From Brevundimonas terrae (GTDB taxonomy: Bacteria; Pseudomonadota; Alphaproteobacteria; Caulobacterales; Caulobacteraceae), in contig NZ_JAASQT010000002.1 of NCBI RefSeq assembly GCF_011761985.1, forward strand, positions 124,001 to 188,000: a stretch of 64,000 nucleotides of DNA. The letters run 5' to 3'. The position numbers and the translations under genes are program-made. Of this stretch, positions 32,906 through 42,425 are shown in pieces. Below the pieces are notes generated by a model that was given only the letters and a program-made list of their open reading frames with translations, searched no databases and had not been told where the DNA came from. Within the stretch, counting starts at the first letter, position 1. Every line of letters begins with the position of its first letter.

Positions 32906-34692
32906 GCGTTCACGATCACCGCGACATGAACTGGGGCCGTCCGGCACCCGGTATCAAGGCTCCGGCGCTGGATGGCCTGATGGCCAAGATCGGCAACCGT
33001 GTGGGTGCGCTGGTCTGGGATGTCGAGAACGCTTACGGGCGTGCCCGCAGCCATGATCGCGCACAAGATGATCCGCGTTTCCGCATCTTCTTGGTGATGG
33101 CGGTCTTCGCGCTGGTGTTTGTAGTGCTGATGGGCGGCGCATCCTATGCGGCGCTGTTTGCCGACAAGGGGCGCGTGGGTTACGGCCATAGCCGCCCGAT
33201 GCTGAAGCGCGGCGATCTGGTGGATCGCAACGGTCTGCTGCTGGCCACCAATATCGCCCATTACGGTGTCTATATCGACCCGCGCGAGGTCTGGGACGTG
33301 AATGTGGCCCGTCGCCAGCTTCTGGCGGCCCTGCCGCGTATCTCCAAGACCAAGCTGGATCGCGTTCTGTCGGGGGATCGTCGCCTGATCGTCGCCACCG
33401 GCCTGACCCCGCAGGAAAAAGCCGCCATCCATGATCTGGCGCTGGGCGGCGTTACGTTCGAGCCGGAAGACCGCCGCGTCTATCCGCTGGGGGCCTCCGC
33501 ATCGCATCTGCTGGGCCGTTCGGATACGGGCGGTAACGGTGTGTCGGGCGTCGAGCTGGCGTTTGATCGCGAAATCCGCAATGCGGGTATGGGCGGCGAC
33601 GACTTCCCGATCTCGATCGATATGCGCGTTCAGGGCGTGGTCGAAAACGAACTGGCCGCCGCCATTGCCGAGGCCGATGCCAAGGCCGGTATTGCCGTCG
33701 TGGCCGATGTGCATACGGGCGAGATTCTGGGCATGGCCTCGTGGCCGACCTATGATCCGAACAAGCCGGTGACCGAAGGCAATAATGCCACGCTGAACCG
33801 CGTGATCTCGGCCCACTATGAAATGGGTTCGATCTTCAAGGCCTATGCGATTGCGGCCGGTGTCGATACGGGCCGTGCCGACCGTGGCACCCTGTTTGAT
33901 GCCTCCAAGCCCTTCTATATCGGCAACCGCCGCATCACCGACTTCCACGCCAAGAACAAGGTGATGACGCTGGAAGAAGTCTTCCTGCACTCGTCCAATA
34001 TCGGCACGTCGCGTCTGGCGGTCGAAATGGGCGACGATGTGATGCGCGATTACTTCAAGCGTCTGGGTCTGCTGGATGCCGCGCCGATCGAACTGCGCGA
34101 AAGCGCCCGTCCGACCTATCCGCAGAAGTGGGGCGACTCGACGCTGGCTTCGCTGTCGTTCGGTTACAGCATCATGAGCACCCCGCTACAGACGGTGGCG
34201 GCCTATGGGGCGCTGACCAATGGCGGGCGCTATGTGGCACCAACCCTGCGTCGTGGCGGCAATCCGAATGCGGAGACCCGTCAGGTCATTTCGCCGGAAA
34301 CCTCGGCGGTGATGCTGGAGTTGATGCGCGGCAACGTGGCGCGTGGTTCGGGCGGTCGCGCCAATGCACCGGGTCTGCGCGTCGGCGGCAAGACCGGCTC
34401 GGCCAACAAGCTGGTCAATGGCCGTTATAACCCGACCGTGGCTGTCGGCTCGTTCGCGGCAGTATTCCCAGCCGATGGTCCGGTGAATGCCAAACGCTAT
34501 TCGGTCTTCGTCCTGATCGACGAGCCGGGTCACTATCCGCGTACCGGCGGCTTTGTCGCGGCACCGGCTGTGGGCCGTATTGCCGACCGCATCGCCGAGT
34601 TCCTCGGTGTGGCGCGCAAGGATGACCGCTGGTTCACCGCCACGGGCGAGCGCATTCCTCAACCGCCTGTGGTCGAGGAGCCGGCACGATGA
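32902..34692 (+). CDS. ftsI: Septal peptidoglycan transpeptidase (PBP3)
   Basis: A 596-residue class B penicillin-binding protein. One membrane helix lies around residues 55-80 (FLVMAVFALVFVVLMGGASYAALF), then a dimerisation domain from about 100. The transpeptidase motifs are S310-x-x-K in MGSIFKAYA, SSN in HSSNIGTSR and K497TG in GGKTGSANK. It cross-links septal peptidoglycan as the partner of FtsW, whose gene lies five genes downstream. The ORF overlaps ftsL and murE by 4 bases at each end. Confidence 0.97.
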   Translation: MSVHDHRDMNWGRPAPGIKAPALDGLMAKIGNRVGALVWDVENAYGRARSHDRAQDDPRFRIFLVMAVFALVFVVLMGGASYAALFADKGRVGYGHSRPMLKRGDLVDRNGLLLATNIAHYGVYIDPREVWDVNVARRQLLAALPRISKTKLDRVLSGDRRLIVATGLTPQEKAAIHDLALGGVTFEPEDRRVYPLGASASHLLGRSDTGGNGVSGVELAFDREIRNAGMGGDDFPISIDMRVQGVVENELAAAIAEADAKAGIAVVADVHTGEILGMASWPTYDPNKPVTEGNNATLNRVISAHYEMGSIFKAYAIAAGVDTGRADRGTLFDASKPFYIGNRRITDFHAKNKVMTLEEVFLHSSNIGTSRLAVEMGDDVMRDYFKRLGLLDAAPIELRESARPTYPQKWGDSTLASLSFGYSIMSTPLQTVAAYGALTNGGRYVAPTLRRGGNPNAETRQVISPETSAVMLELMRGNVARGSGGRANAPGLRVGGKTGSANKLVNGRYNPTVAVGSFAAVFPADGPVNAKRYSVFVLIDEPGHYPRTGGFVAAPAVGRIADRIAEFLGVARKDDRWFTATGERIPQPPVVEEPAR

Positions 34693-36149
34693 GCGCACAG
34701 CGCCTGTCAGAATTGCTGAACCGCGATCTGGCGTCCGATCCTGAAATCACTTCGGTCACTTCCGACAGCCGCAAGGTGACGCCCGGTGCGCTGTTCGTCG
34801 CCCTGCCGGGGACCAATGCCGACGGTCGTACCTTCATCCATCAGGCCCTGTCGCAAGGGGCGGCGGCGGTTCTGGCCCCCAATGATACGCCGTCGGATGC
34901 CGCGCCTCTGCTGATCGGCTCGGGCGATGTTCACCGTGCCTATGCCATCGCAGCGCGTGCATTCTATGGCGCCCAGCCCAAGAACTGCGTCGCCATTACC
35001 GGTACCAATGGCAAGACCTCGGTGGCGAACTTCTGCCGTCAGATCTGGGCGGGCATGGGCTATAAGTCGGCCAGCATGGGCACTCTGGGCGTGGTCGGCC
35101 AAAAGGGCGACAAAACCTACGCCCTGACCGGCCCCGGCCTGACCAGCCCCGATGCCGCAGAAGCCGCGCGTCTTCTGGCCGAACTGGCCCGCAAGGACGT
35201 GACCCACCTTGCACTCGAAGCGTCCTCGCATGGTCTGGACCAGCGCCGTCTGGACGGTGTGGCGATCAAGGCGGCGGGCTTTACCAATCTGAGTCAGGAC
35301 CATCTCGATTATCACGCGACGATGGAAGACTATCGCGCGGCCAAGATGCGCCTGTTTGAAACCCTGCTGCCGCGTGGCCGTACAGCGGTTCTGAACGCCG
35401 ACAGCGATGCCTATTCGGCCTTTGCGTCCTCGGCCATCATGGCGGGTCTGGGCGTGATGGGCGTGGGCGAGCGCGGTCGTGACCTGACCCTGATCCAGCG
35501 CCGTCCGACGCCGGAAGGCCAGCGTCTGGTGATCGATGTGCGTGGCCGTATGCACGACATCCTGCTGCCGCTGGCGGGCGGCTTCCAAGCGTCCAACGCC
35601 CTTGTCGCGGCGGGCCTGTGCATCGCCGGTGGCGAGGATGCCGACAAGGTTATTCCGGCTCTTGAAATGATCGAGGGTGCCCAAGGGCGCCTGCAACGTG
35701 TTCAGGCCCATTCGAGCAAGAGCGGCGAGGTCTATGTAGACTATGCCCACACGCCGGATGGTCTGGAGACGGTTCTGAACGCGCTGCGTCCGCATGCGAC
35801 GGGTCGCCTGATCGTGGTGTTCGGCGCGGGCGGTGACCGTGACCGCACCAAGCGTCCGCTGATGGGCGCGATTGCAGGGCGTCTGGCCGATGTGGCCATC
35901 GTGACCGACGATAATCCGCGTTCGGAAGATCCGGCCTTTATCCGTGCTCAGGTCAAAGAAGGTTGCCCCGATGCCAAGGAAATCGGCGACCGTCGTGAAG
36001 CTATCCACTACGCCATTGGTCTGATGCGCGAAGGAGATGTGGTGGTGATCGCCGGAAAAGGGCATGAACAGGGCCAGATCGTCGGCGGTGTGGTTCATCC
36101 GTTTGATGACGTCACCGAAGCAAGCCTTGCCCTGAGCGAAAATGCCTGA
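34689..36149 (+). CDS. murE: UDP-MurNAc-L-Ala-D-Glu:meso-diaminopimelate ligase
   Basis: A 486-residue Mur ligase from ATG 34689. ATP loop AITGTNGKTSVANF, substrate segment LEASSHGLDQRRLDG, and the carbamylated-lysine region YHATMEDYRAAKMRLF are visible. The C-terminal DNPRSEDP is the signature of the meso-DAP-specific enzyme, so the wall is of the Gram-negative DAP type. It adds the third stem residue in the cytoplasm. It overlaps ftsI by 4 and murF by 8 bases. Confidence 0.97.
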   Translation: MSAQRLSELLNRDLASDPEITSVTSDSRKVTPGALFVALPGTNADGRTFIHQALSQGAAAVLAPNDTPSDAAPLLIGSGDVHRAYAIAARAFYGAQPKNCVAITGTNGKTSVANFCRQIWAGMGYKSASMGTLGVVGQKGDKTYALTGPGLTSPDAAEAARLLAELARKDVTHLALEASSHGLDQRRLDGVAIKAAGFTNLSQDHLDYHATMEDYRAAKMRLFETLLPRGRTAVLNADSDAYSAFASSAIMAGLGVMGVGERGRDLTLIQRRPTPEGQRLVIDVRGRMHDILLPLAGGFQASNALVAAGLCIAGGEDADKVIPALEMIEGAQGRLQRVQAHSSKSGEVYVDYAHTPDGLETVLNALRPHATGRLIVVFGAGGDRDRTKRPLMGAIAGRLADVAIVTDDNPRSEDPAFIRAQVKEGCPDAKEIGDRREAIHYAIGLMREGDVVVIAGKGHEQGQIVGGVVHPFDDVTEASLALSENA

Positions 36150-37545
36150 TCTTGAAAAGCCGCTGTGGACTGCCGAAGCCATAGCTTCGGCTGTTGGCGG
36201 TAAACTGGAAGGCCCCGACGCCGATGTCGGCGGCCTGACCTATAACTCCCGTGAAATCCAGTCCGGTGATCTGTTTCTGGCGCTGAAAGGTGCCCGCGAC
36301 GGCCACGAGTTTGCACAGGCCGCCTTTGAAGCCGGTGCGGTTGTGGCTCTGGTCGAGCATCCGGTCGAGGGCGGGGCCTATGTGGTGGTGCCCGATACCC
36401 TGAAGGGGCTGGAAGCCCTTGGCGCAGCGGCGCGTGACCGCAGCGCCGCCAAGCGCGGAGCCGTGACCGGCAGCGTCGGCAAGACCAGTGTGACACAGGC
36501 CATCAAGGCCGGTCTTGATCTGGCGGGCCGCAGCCACGCCTCGATCAAAAGCTATAACAACCATATCGGTGTGCCGCTGACCTTGTCGCGCATGCCGGCC
36601 GATACCGAACGTGCCGTGTTTGAAATCGGCATGAACCATCCGGGCGAGATTGGCCCCCTGTCGCAACAGGTACGTCCGCATGCGGCCTGTGTGACCACGG
36701 TCGGCCCTGTCCATATCGAGGCCTTTGCCGATGGCGAAGCCGGCGTGGCGCGTGAAAAAGGCGCGATCTTCGAGGGCTTGGTCGAGGGCGGCGTGGCCGT
36801 CATCAATGGCGACAATGCCTATGCCGAGATCGTCAAACAGGCCGCACGCGATGCGGGCGCGGTTCTGAAGGTTTTTGGCACCGGCGAGGATGCCGATGCG
36901 CGTCTGTTGTCGTTCGATGCCGATCCCGAAGGGGCCACAGTGGTCGCCGAGATCGAGGGGCAACGCCATGCCTATCGTCTGGCCCAGTCGGGTGTGCATT
37001 GGGGCCTGAACAGCCTGTGCGTGATCCTGATGCTGCGCGCACTGGATGTGTCTCTGGAAACCGCCTTCGAGGCTCTGGCTGATTTTGCGCCGCTGGCCGG
37101 TCGCGGGGAAACCAGGTGCGTGGCCCACAAGGGCGGTCATTTCACCCTGATCGACGAGAGCTACAACGCCAATCCGCTGTCGATGAAGGCCGGTTTTATC
37201 AGCCTTGGCGCGCGTCCGGTTGCTCATGGTGGCAAGCGCGTCGTGGTGCTGACCGACATGCTGGAACTGGGCGATCACAGCCGTGCCCTGCATGAAGGCC
37301 TGTCGGAAAGCCTGATCGCCAACAAGATTGATGTGGTGCATGCGGCGGGTCCGCAGATGCGCCTGCTCTACGATATTCTACCGTCTGCCATGCGCGGCCA
37401 GTGGCGCGAAACCGCGGCCGAACTGGCCGGTATTGCGACAGATTTGGTTTCACCGGACGATATCGTCATGGTGAAGGGATCGAACGGCTCGCGGGCCGCT
37501 ATTGTGGCCAAGGCTCTCGCAGAGCTTGACGGCGCTGCGGAGTAA
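36142..37545 (+). CDS. murF: UDP-MurNAc-tripeptide:D-Ala-D-Ala ligase
   Basis: A 467-residue Mur ligase. The N-terminal domain has LTYNSREIQSGDLFLALKG; the ATP loop is VTGSVGKTSVTQAI. KSYNNHIGVPLTLSRMP, FEIGMNHPGEIGPLS and DESYNANPLSMKAG are typical MurF motifs. It adds the D-Ala-D-Ala made by Ddl, whose gene is later in the same cluster. It starts within the last 8 bases of murE, and mraY follows after 12 bases. Confidence 0.97.
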   Translation: MPDLEKPLWTAEAIASAVGGKLEGPDADVGGLTYNSREIQSGDLFLALKGARDGHEFAQAAFEAGAVVALVEHPVEGGAYVVVPDTLKGLEALGAAARDRSAAKRGAVTGSVGKTSVTQAIKAGLDLAGRSHASIKSYNNHIGVPLTLSRMPADTERAVFEIGMNHPGEIGPLSQQVRPHAACVTTVGPVHIEAFADGEAGVAREKGAIFEGLVEGGVAVINGDNAYAEIVKQAARDAGAVLKVFGTGEDADARLLSFDADPEGATVVAEIEGQRHAYRLAQSGVHWGLNSLCVILMLRALDVSLETAFEALADFAPLAGRGETRCVAHKGGHFTLIDESYNANPLSMKAGFISLGARPVAHGGKRVVVLTDMLELGDHSRALHEGLSESLIANKIDVVHAAGPQMRLLYDILPSAMRGQWRETAAELAGIATDLVSPDDIVMVKGSNGSRAAIVAKALAELDGAAE

Positions 37546-37557
37546 CAGGAACCGGCT

Positions 37558-38667
37558 ATGTTCTACCTTCTGTATCTACATTATGCGGACATCGCGCAGG
37601 ATTATCCGCTGCTGCACCTGATCCAGTATCAGACGGTGCGTGTGGCGCTGGCGATGGCGACGGCGATGATCGTGGCTGTGGCCATGGGCAGCCGCTTCAT
37701 CAACTGGATGCGCCTGCGTCAGGGCAAGGGCCAGCCGATCCGTGAAGACGGTCCGGTCACCCACCTGTCCAAGGTCGGCACGCCGACCATGGGCGGTCTG
37801 ATGATCCTGGCCGGTATCGCGGTGGCGGTCTTCCTGTGGGGCGACCTGACCAATCCCTATATCTGGATCGTTTCGGGAGTGACGGCGGCGTTCGGTGTGC
37901 TGGGCTTTGTCGATGACTATGCCAAGGTGACCAAACAGTCCTCGGCCGGTCTGACCTCGAAACAGAAGCTGGCCGCACAGACGGTTGTGGCCGTGATTGC
38001 TGGCATTCTGACCGTTCTGTGGATGACCCATTCGCCGACCTCGCCGGGTCTGGAAACCTCGATTGCCTTCCCGTTCCTGAAGGCCGTGCTGCTGAATATC
38101 GGCTGGTTCTATGTGGCCTTTGCCGCCTTTACGATTGTCGGTTTCTCGAACGCGGTGAACCTGACGGACGGTCTGGACGGTTTGGCCATTGTGCCGGTGA
38201 TGATGGCGGCGGGTGCTTTTGGCATCATCTCGTATCTGGTCGGCAACTTCCTGTTCTCGGAATATTTGCAGGTCCACCATGTGCCGGGTGCCGGTGAACT
38301 GGCCATCTTCTGTGCAGCCATCATTGGCGGCGGCATGGGCTTCCTCTGGTACAACGCACCGCCCGCTAAAATCTTCATGGGTGATACCGGCTCGCTGGCT
38401 CTGGGCGGCGCGCTGGGCTCGATGGCTGTGGCGACCAAGCACGAACTGGTGCTGGGCATTGTCGGCGGTCTGTTCGTGGTCGAGGCCGCATCGGTGATGA
38501 TTCAGGTCGGCTATTTCAAAATGACCGGCAAGCGCATCTTCCTGATGGCCCCGATCCACCACCATTTTGAAAAAATGGGCTGGCCGGAATCGACAGTCGT
38601 GATCCGCTTCTGGATCGTGGCCGCCATGCTGGCCCTGATCGGTCTTTCTACCCTCAAACTGCGTTAA
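37558..38667 (+). CDS. mraY: Phospho-MurNAc-pentapeptide transferase
   Basis: A 369-residue integral membrane protein with about ten helices. The sequence has [17 protein letters not shown], the metal-binding aspartates in GFVDDYAKV and [27 protein letters not shown] and the cytoplasmic loop [16 protein letters not shown]. It transfers phospho-MurNAc-pentapeptide to undecaprenyl phosphate, making lipid I. It sits between murF and murD, with 4 bases to the murD start. Confidence 0.98.
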   Translation: MFYLLYLHYADIAQDYPLLHLIQYQTVRVALAMATAMIVAVAMGSRFINWMRLRQGKGQPIREDGPVTHLSKVGTPTMGGLMILAGIAVAVFLWGDLTNPYIWIVSGVTAAFGVLGFVDDYAKVTKQSSAGLTSKQKLAAQTVVAVIAGILTVLWMTHSPTSPGLETSIAFPFLKAVLLNIGWFYVAFAAFTIVGFSNAVNLTDGLDGLAIVPVMMAAGAFGIISYLVGNFLFSEYLQVHHVPGAGELAIFCAAIIGGGMGFLWYNAPPAKIFMGDTGSLALGGALGSMAVATKHELVLGIVGGLFVVEAASVMIQVGYFKMTGKRIFLMAPIHHHFEKMGWPESTVVIRFWIVAAMLALIGLSTLKLR

Positions 38668-38671
38668 TCCC

Positions 38672-40072
38672 ATGATCCCCGTTCCCGGCTTTGAAGGCAG
38701 ACGCGTTGCGGTTTTCGGCCTCGGCCGCTCGGGGATCACGGCTGCCCGCGCCCTACAGGCGGGCGGAGCGCTGCCGGTCCTCTGGGACGATGGTGTCTCG
38801 GGGCGGATGCAGGCCGAGGCCGAAGGGTTCAATGTCGAGGACCTGACCGTCGCTGACTGGTCGGGCTTTGACGCTCTGGTGCTGTCACCGGGCGCACCCT
38901 TGACCCATCCCAAGCCGCACTGGACCGTCGATAAGGCACATGCAGCGGGTATTCCCGTCATTGGCGATATCGAACTGTTTGCCCGCGCACTGGATGCTCT
39001 GCCTGCCGATCAGCGTCCACGCGTGGTCGCCATCACCGGCACCAATGGCAAGTCCACCACCACGGCCCTGATCGCCTATGTGCTGAAACAGGCGGGCCTC
39101 AAAGTGCATATGGGCGGCAATATCGGCATCGGGGTTCTGGCCCTGCCTACGCCGACGCCTGACGCCGTCTATGTGATCGAGGTGTCCAGCTATCAACTGG
39201 ACCTGACCACCAGTTTCGCGCCCGATGTGGCCATCCTGACCAATATCAGCCCCGACCATCTGGACCGTCACGGCGGCATGGAAGGCTATGTGAAGGCCAA
39301 GGCCCGCATCTTCCAGTCACAGCCGGACGGGGCGCTGGCCTTGATCGGTATCGACGAGGATTGGGGCAAGGCGCTGGCCGACCGTCTGGAAGGCGAGGGG
39401 GCCAATGTGCGCCGCATCGCCACGGCGCGTCTGGAAGCGGATCTTCCGACATCGGGCTGGCAGGCGGCTCCTGCGCTGTTGCTGGCCGATGAAGACCGTA
39501 TCGACCTGTCCGATGCCCGATCCTTGCCGGGGCGTCACAATGCCCAGAATGCGGCCTTTGCCTATGCGACGGCGACGGCGCTGGGTGTTGCGCCCGATGT
39601 GGCACTGTCGGGCCTGAAAGCCTTCCCCGGCTTGGCGCACCGCATGGAGGCCGTGGGGCGCATTAACGAAGTGCGCTTCATCAACGATTCCAAAGGCACC
39701 AATGCCGATGCCGCCGCTCAGGCGCTGGCCTCATACCCTGCAGTATTCTGGATTGCAGGTGGTAAGGCCAAGGAAGGCGGGATTGAATCCCTTCGTCCGC
39801 TGTTCGGCCATGTCACCAAGGCCTATCTGATCGGCGAGGCCGCAGATGCCTTTGCCGTGACGCTGGGCGATGTGCCGCATGTGGTGGCGCACACTATTGA
39901 ACGCGCCGTGCAAATGGCCGCCGCCGATGCGGCCAAGGCCGGAGGCGAGCAGGTTGTGTTGTTGTCGCCAGCCTGTGCCAGCTTTGACCAGTTCCCCGAT
40001 TTCGAAGTGCGCGGCGAGGCCTTCCGCGCGGCGGTTCTGGCCTTGGGTGCCACTGCGGAGGTCGCCCTATGA
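38672..40072 (+). CDS. murD: UDP-MurNAc-L-Ala:D-glutamate ligase
   Basis: A 466-residue Mur ligase. The N-terminal Rossmann-like part reads RRVAVFGLGRSGITAARAL; the ATP loop is AITGTNGKSTTTALIAY, followed by VHMGGNIGIGVLAL, EVSSYQLD and LTNISPDHLDRHGGMEGYVKAK. FINDSKGTNADAAAQAL and the Cys-containing SPACASFDQFPDFEVRG close the C-terminal domain. It adds D-Glu in the cytoplasm. The stop overlaps ftsW by 4 bases. Confidence 0.97.
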   Translation: MIPVPGFEGRRVAVFGLGRSGITAARALQAGGALPVLWDDGVSGRMQAEAEGFNVEDLTVADWSGFDALVLSPGAPLTHPKPHWTVDKAHAAGIPVIGDIELFARALDALPADQRPRVVAITGTNGKSTTTALIAYVLKQAGLKVHMGGNIGIGVLALPTPTPDAVYVIEVSSYQLDLTTSFAPDVAILTNISPDHLDRHGGMEGYVKAKARIFQSQPDGALALIGIDEDWGKALADRLEGEGANVRRIATARLEADLPTSGWQAAPALLLADEDRIDLSDARSLPGRHNAQNAAFAYATATALGVAPDVALSGLKAFPGLAHRMEAVGRINEVRFINDSKGTNADAAAQALASYPAVFWIAGGKAKEGGIESLRPLFGHVTKAYLIGEAADAFAVTLGDVPHVVAHTIERAVQMAAADAAKAGGEQVVLLSPACASFDQFPDFEVRGEAFRAAVLALGATAEVAL

Positions 40073-41241
40073 GCCAGTCCTACGCCCATCCTTTTTCGCG
40101 CAGTGACCAAAGTGTGCTGGCCCGCTGGTGGTGGACGGTGGATCGTCCGCTGCTGTTGGCGGTGCTGGCCCTGATGTTCATCGGCGTGGTGCTGAGCTTT
40201 GCCTCCAGCCCTGCGGCGATCCTCGCTGATGAATCCATCAGCAATCCGTTCCACTATTCCTACCGGATGATGGTCTTCTCGGCGGCCGGTTGCGCCACCA
40301 TGCTGATGACCAGCATCCTGTCCGCCAAGGGTGTGCGCCGTCTGGCGGTGCTGGCCCTGATCTGCGGCATTGTCTGTATGATGTTGCTGCCGTTTATCGG
40401 TGACGAGGTGAAAGGTGCGGCGCGCTGGATCAATCTCGGCCCGTTCAGCCTGCAACCGTCCGAATTTGCCAAGCCGGGCCTGATTGTCTTTGCCGCATGG
40501 ATGTTCTCCGAAGCGGGCAAAAGTCAGGGCGTACCGGGGGTCAGTATCGCGGTGGGCGCATGGGGCATGGTCGTGGCACTGCTGCTGATCCAGCCCGATA
40601 TCGGCCAGACCTTGCTGGTCACCACCACCTTTGCCGCCGTGTTCTTTATGGCAGGGATGCCGCTGAAATGGGTGGCAGGCGTGGCGGGCGCTGTGCCTGT
40701 GGCGGCGGTGGGTCTGTATTTCACCTTCAGCCATATGCGGGATCGTCTGGACCGTTTCTTCTCGCCGGAAACCGCTGACACCCACCAGATCGACCGTGCC
40801 TCTGAAGCCATCCGTGCGGGTGGTCTGGTCGGGCGCGGGATCGGCGAGGGTGTGATGAAACGCCATGTGCCGGACCTACATACCGACTTCATCTATTCGG
40901 TCGGGGCCGAGGAATACGGCCTTGTGCTGTCCCTGCTGATTATCGGCCTTTACGGCTTCATCGTCCTGCGCGGTATGCGCAAGGCCATGAAGCTGGCCGA
41001 CCCGTTCCAGCAGACGGCGGCGGCGGGCCTGTTCATGCTGATCGGGCTTCAGGCCTGTATCAATGTGGCGGTGAATCTCAGCCTGATCCCGACCAAGGGT
41101 ATGACCCTGCCATTTATCTCCTATGGCGGTTCGTCCATGGTGGCGATGGGTCTGACGGCGGGCTTTGCCCTGTCTTTGACGCGCCGCCTGCCCGGTGCCT
41201 ATGAACCGGGTGCCAATATCAATCCGCGCTCGCGCCTGTGA
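40069..41241 (+). CDS. ftsW: Septal peptidoglycan glycosyltransferase FtsW
   Basis: A 390-residue SEDS-family membrane protein with about ten helices. Visible SEDS signatures are ARWINLGPFSLQPSEFAKPGL, LLIQPDIGQTLLV, HVPDLHTDFIYSVGAEEYG and the end motif TKGMTLPFISYGGSSMVAMG. It polymerises lipid II at the division site together with FtsI. It overlaps murD by 4 bases; murG begins at the last base of its TGA stop (TGATG). Confidence 0.97.
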   Translation: MSQSYAHPFSRSDQSVLARWWWTVDRPLLLAVLALMFIGVVLSFASSPAAILADESISNPFHYSYRMMVFSAAGCATMLMTSILSAKGVRRLAVLALICGIVCMMLLPFIGDEVKGAARWINLGPFSLQPSEFAKPGLIVFAAWMFSEAGKSQGVPGVSIAVGAWGMVVALLLIQPDIGQTLLVTTTFAAVFFMAGMPLKWVAGVAGAVPVAAVGLYFTFSHMRDRLDRFFSPETADTHQIDRASEAIRAGGLVGRGIGEGVMKRHVPDLHTDFIYSVGAEEYGLVLSLLIIGLYGFIVLRGMRKAMKLADPFQQTAAAGLFMLIGLQACINVAVNLSLIPTKGMTLPFISYGGSSMVAMGLTAGFALSLTRRLPGAYEPGANINPRSRL

Positions 41242-42371
41242 TGTCCAAACGGAACTCTACGCCTATGACTGCTCCGTCCCGTGTCTGTGTTGTGGCTGCT
41301 GGTGGCACTGGGGGCCACATGTTTCCCGCCGAGGCCTTGGCCAAGGTGATGAAGGCGCGGGGCTGGACGGTCCTGCTGGCCACAGACAAGCGCGGCCAGA
41401 ACTACGCCCAGAATTTTCCGGCCAAGAAAATCATCGCTCTGGATGCGGCGACCGGCTCCGGCCCCATCGGCATGATCAAGGCGGGCTTTGCCATCATCAA
41501 GGGCGTGGGTCAGGCTTCGACCGCCTATAGCGCCCTTGGCGCCGATGTGGTGGTGGGCTTTGGCGGTTATCCGTCGGCACCGGCTCTGGTGGCCGCGCTG
41601 GCCACGCGTCGCGCCACGGTGATCCACGACCAGAATGCGGTGCTGGGCAAGACCAACCGCATGCTGGCGGCGGCTGTGGATACGGTGGCCTCGGCCTTTC
41701 CAAACGTGGGCCGTGCGCCCAAATCGGTGGCCGATAGCATTCATGTGGTCGGCAATCCGGTGCGCCCCGATATTCGCGCCCTGTATGATCGCGCCTATAA
41801 GGCCCCGTCCAAGACCGGCACCATCAACATCCTGATTACCGGCGGCAGTCAGGGCGCGCGCATCCTGTCCGAGGAAACGCCCAAGGCTCTGGCCAATCTG
41901 CCCGAAGCTCTTCGCAAGCGCCTGAATGTCTCGCAACAGGCCCGCTATGAGAACGTGGCGGCGGCCAAGAAAATCTATGCCGATGCCGGTATCAAGGCCG
42001 AGGTATCGCCCTTCTTTGACGACATGGCCAAGCGTCTGTCGGATACGCATCTGGTGATCGGTCGGGCAGGGGCTTCGACCTGTTCGGAGTTGGCCGTGGC
42101 GGCTCTGCCGTCGGTGCTGATCCCGCTCAAGATCGCCACTGACGACCACCAGACCCTGAACGCCCGCGTGCTTGTAGACGCCGGTGGGGCCAAGCGTATT
42201 TCCGAGGATGATTTCAACGCCGATGTGTTGACGGGCATCCTGCAACCGGTGCTGGAAGACCCCGCCAAGCTGGCGGCCATGTCGGCAGCAGCCAAGGGTG
42301 TGGCCATTGCCGATGCCGCCGAGCGTCTGGCCGATCTGGCCGAGGCTGCGGCCAGCGCACGCGGCCGCTGA
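41241..42371 (+). CDS. murG: Lipid II synthase (UDP-GlcNAc transferase) MurG
   Basis: About 376 residues from ATG 41241, overlapping ftsW by one base; a longer GTG start at 41238 exists. GT28-family motifs are AAGGTGGHMFPAEAL, VVGFGGYPSAPALVAAL, HDQNAVLGKTNRML, LITGGSQGARIL and the UDP-sugar site GRAGASTCSELAVAALPSVLIPL in two parts. It adds GlcNAc to lipid I on the inner face of the membrane. In most relatives murC follows directly; here a 10-kb block intervenes. Confidence 0.97.
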   Translation: MSKRNSTPMTAPSRVCVVAAGGTGGHMFPAEALAKVMKARGWTVLLATDKRGQNYAQNFPAKKIIALDAATGSGPIGMIKAGFAIIKGVGQASTAYSALGADVVVGFGGYPSAPALVAALATRRATVIHDQNAVLGKTNRMLAAAVDTVASAFPNVGRAPKSVADSIHVVGNPVRPDIRALYDRAYKAPSKTGTINILITGGSQGARILSEETPKALANLPEALRKRLNVSQQARYENVAAAKKIYADAGIKAEVSPFFDDMAKRLSDTHLVIGRAGASTCSELAVAALPSVLIPLKIATDDHQTLNARVLVDAGGAKRISEDDFNADVLTGILQPVLEDPAKLAAMSAAAKGVAIADAAERLADLAEAAASARGR

Positions 42372-42425
42372 GGGTTACGCATACTGGCTCTTGGGTCGTC
42401 TGGAGAACGCGGGTAAGCTTGCGTC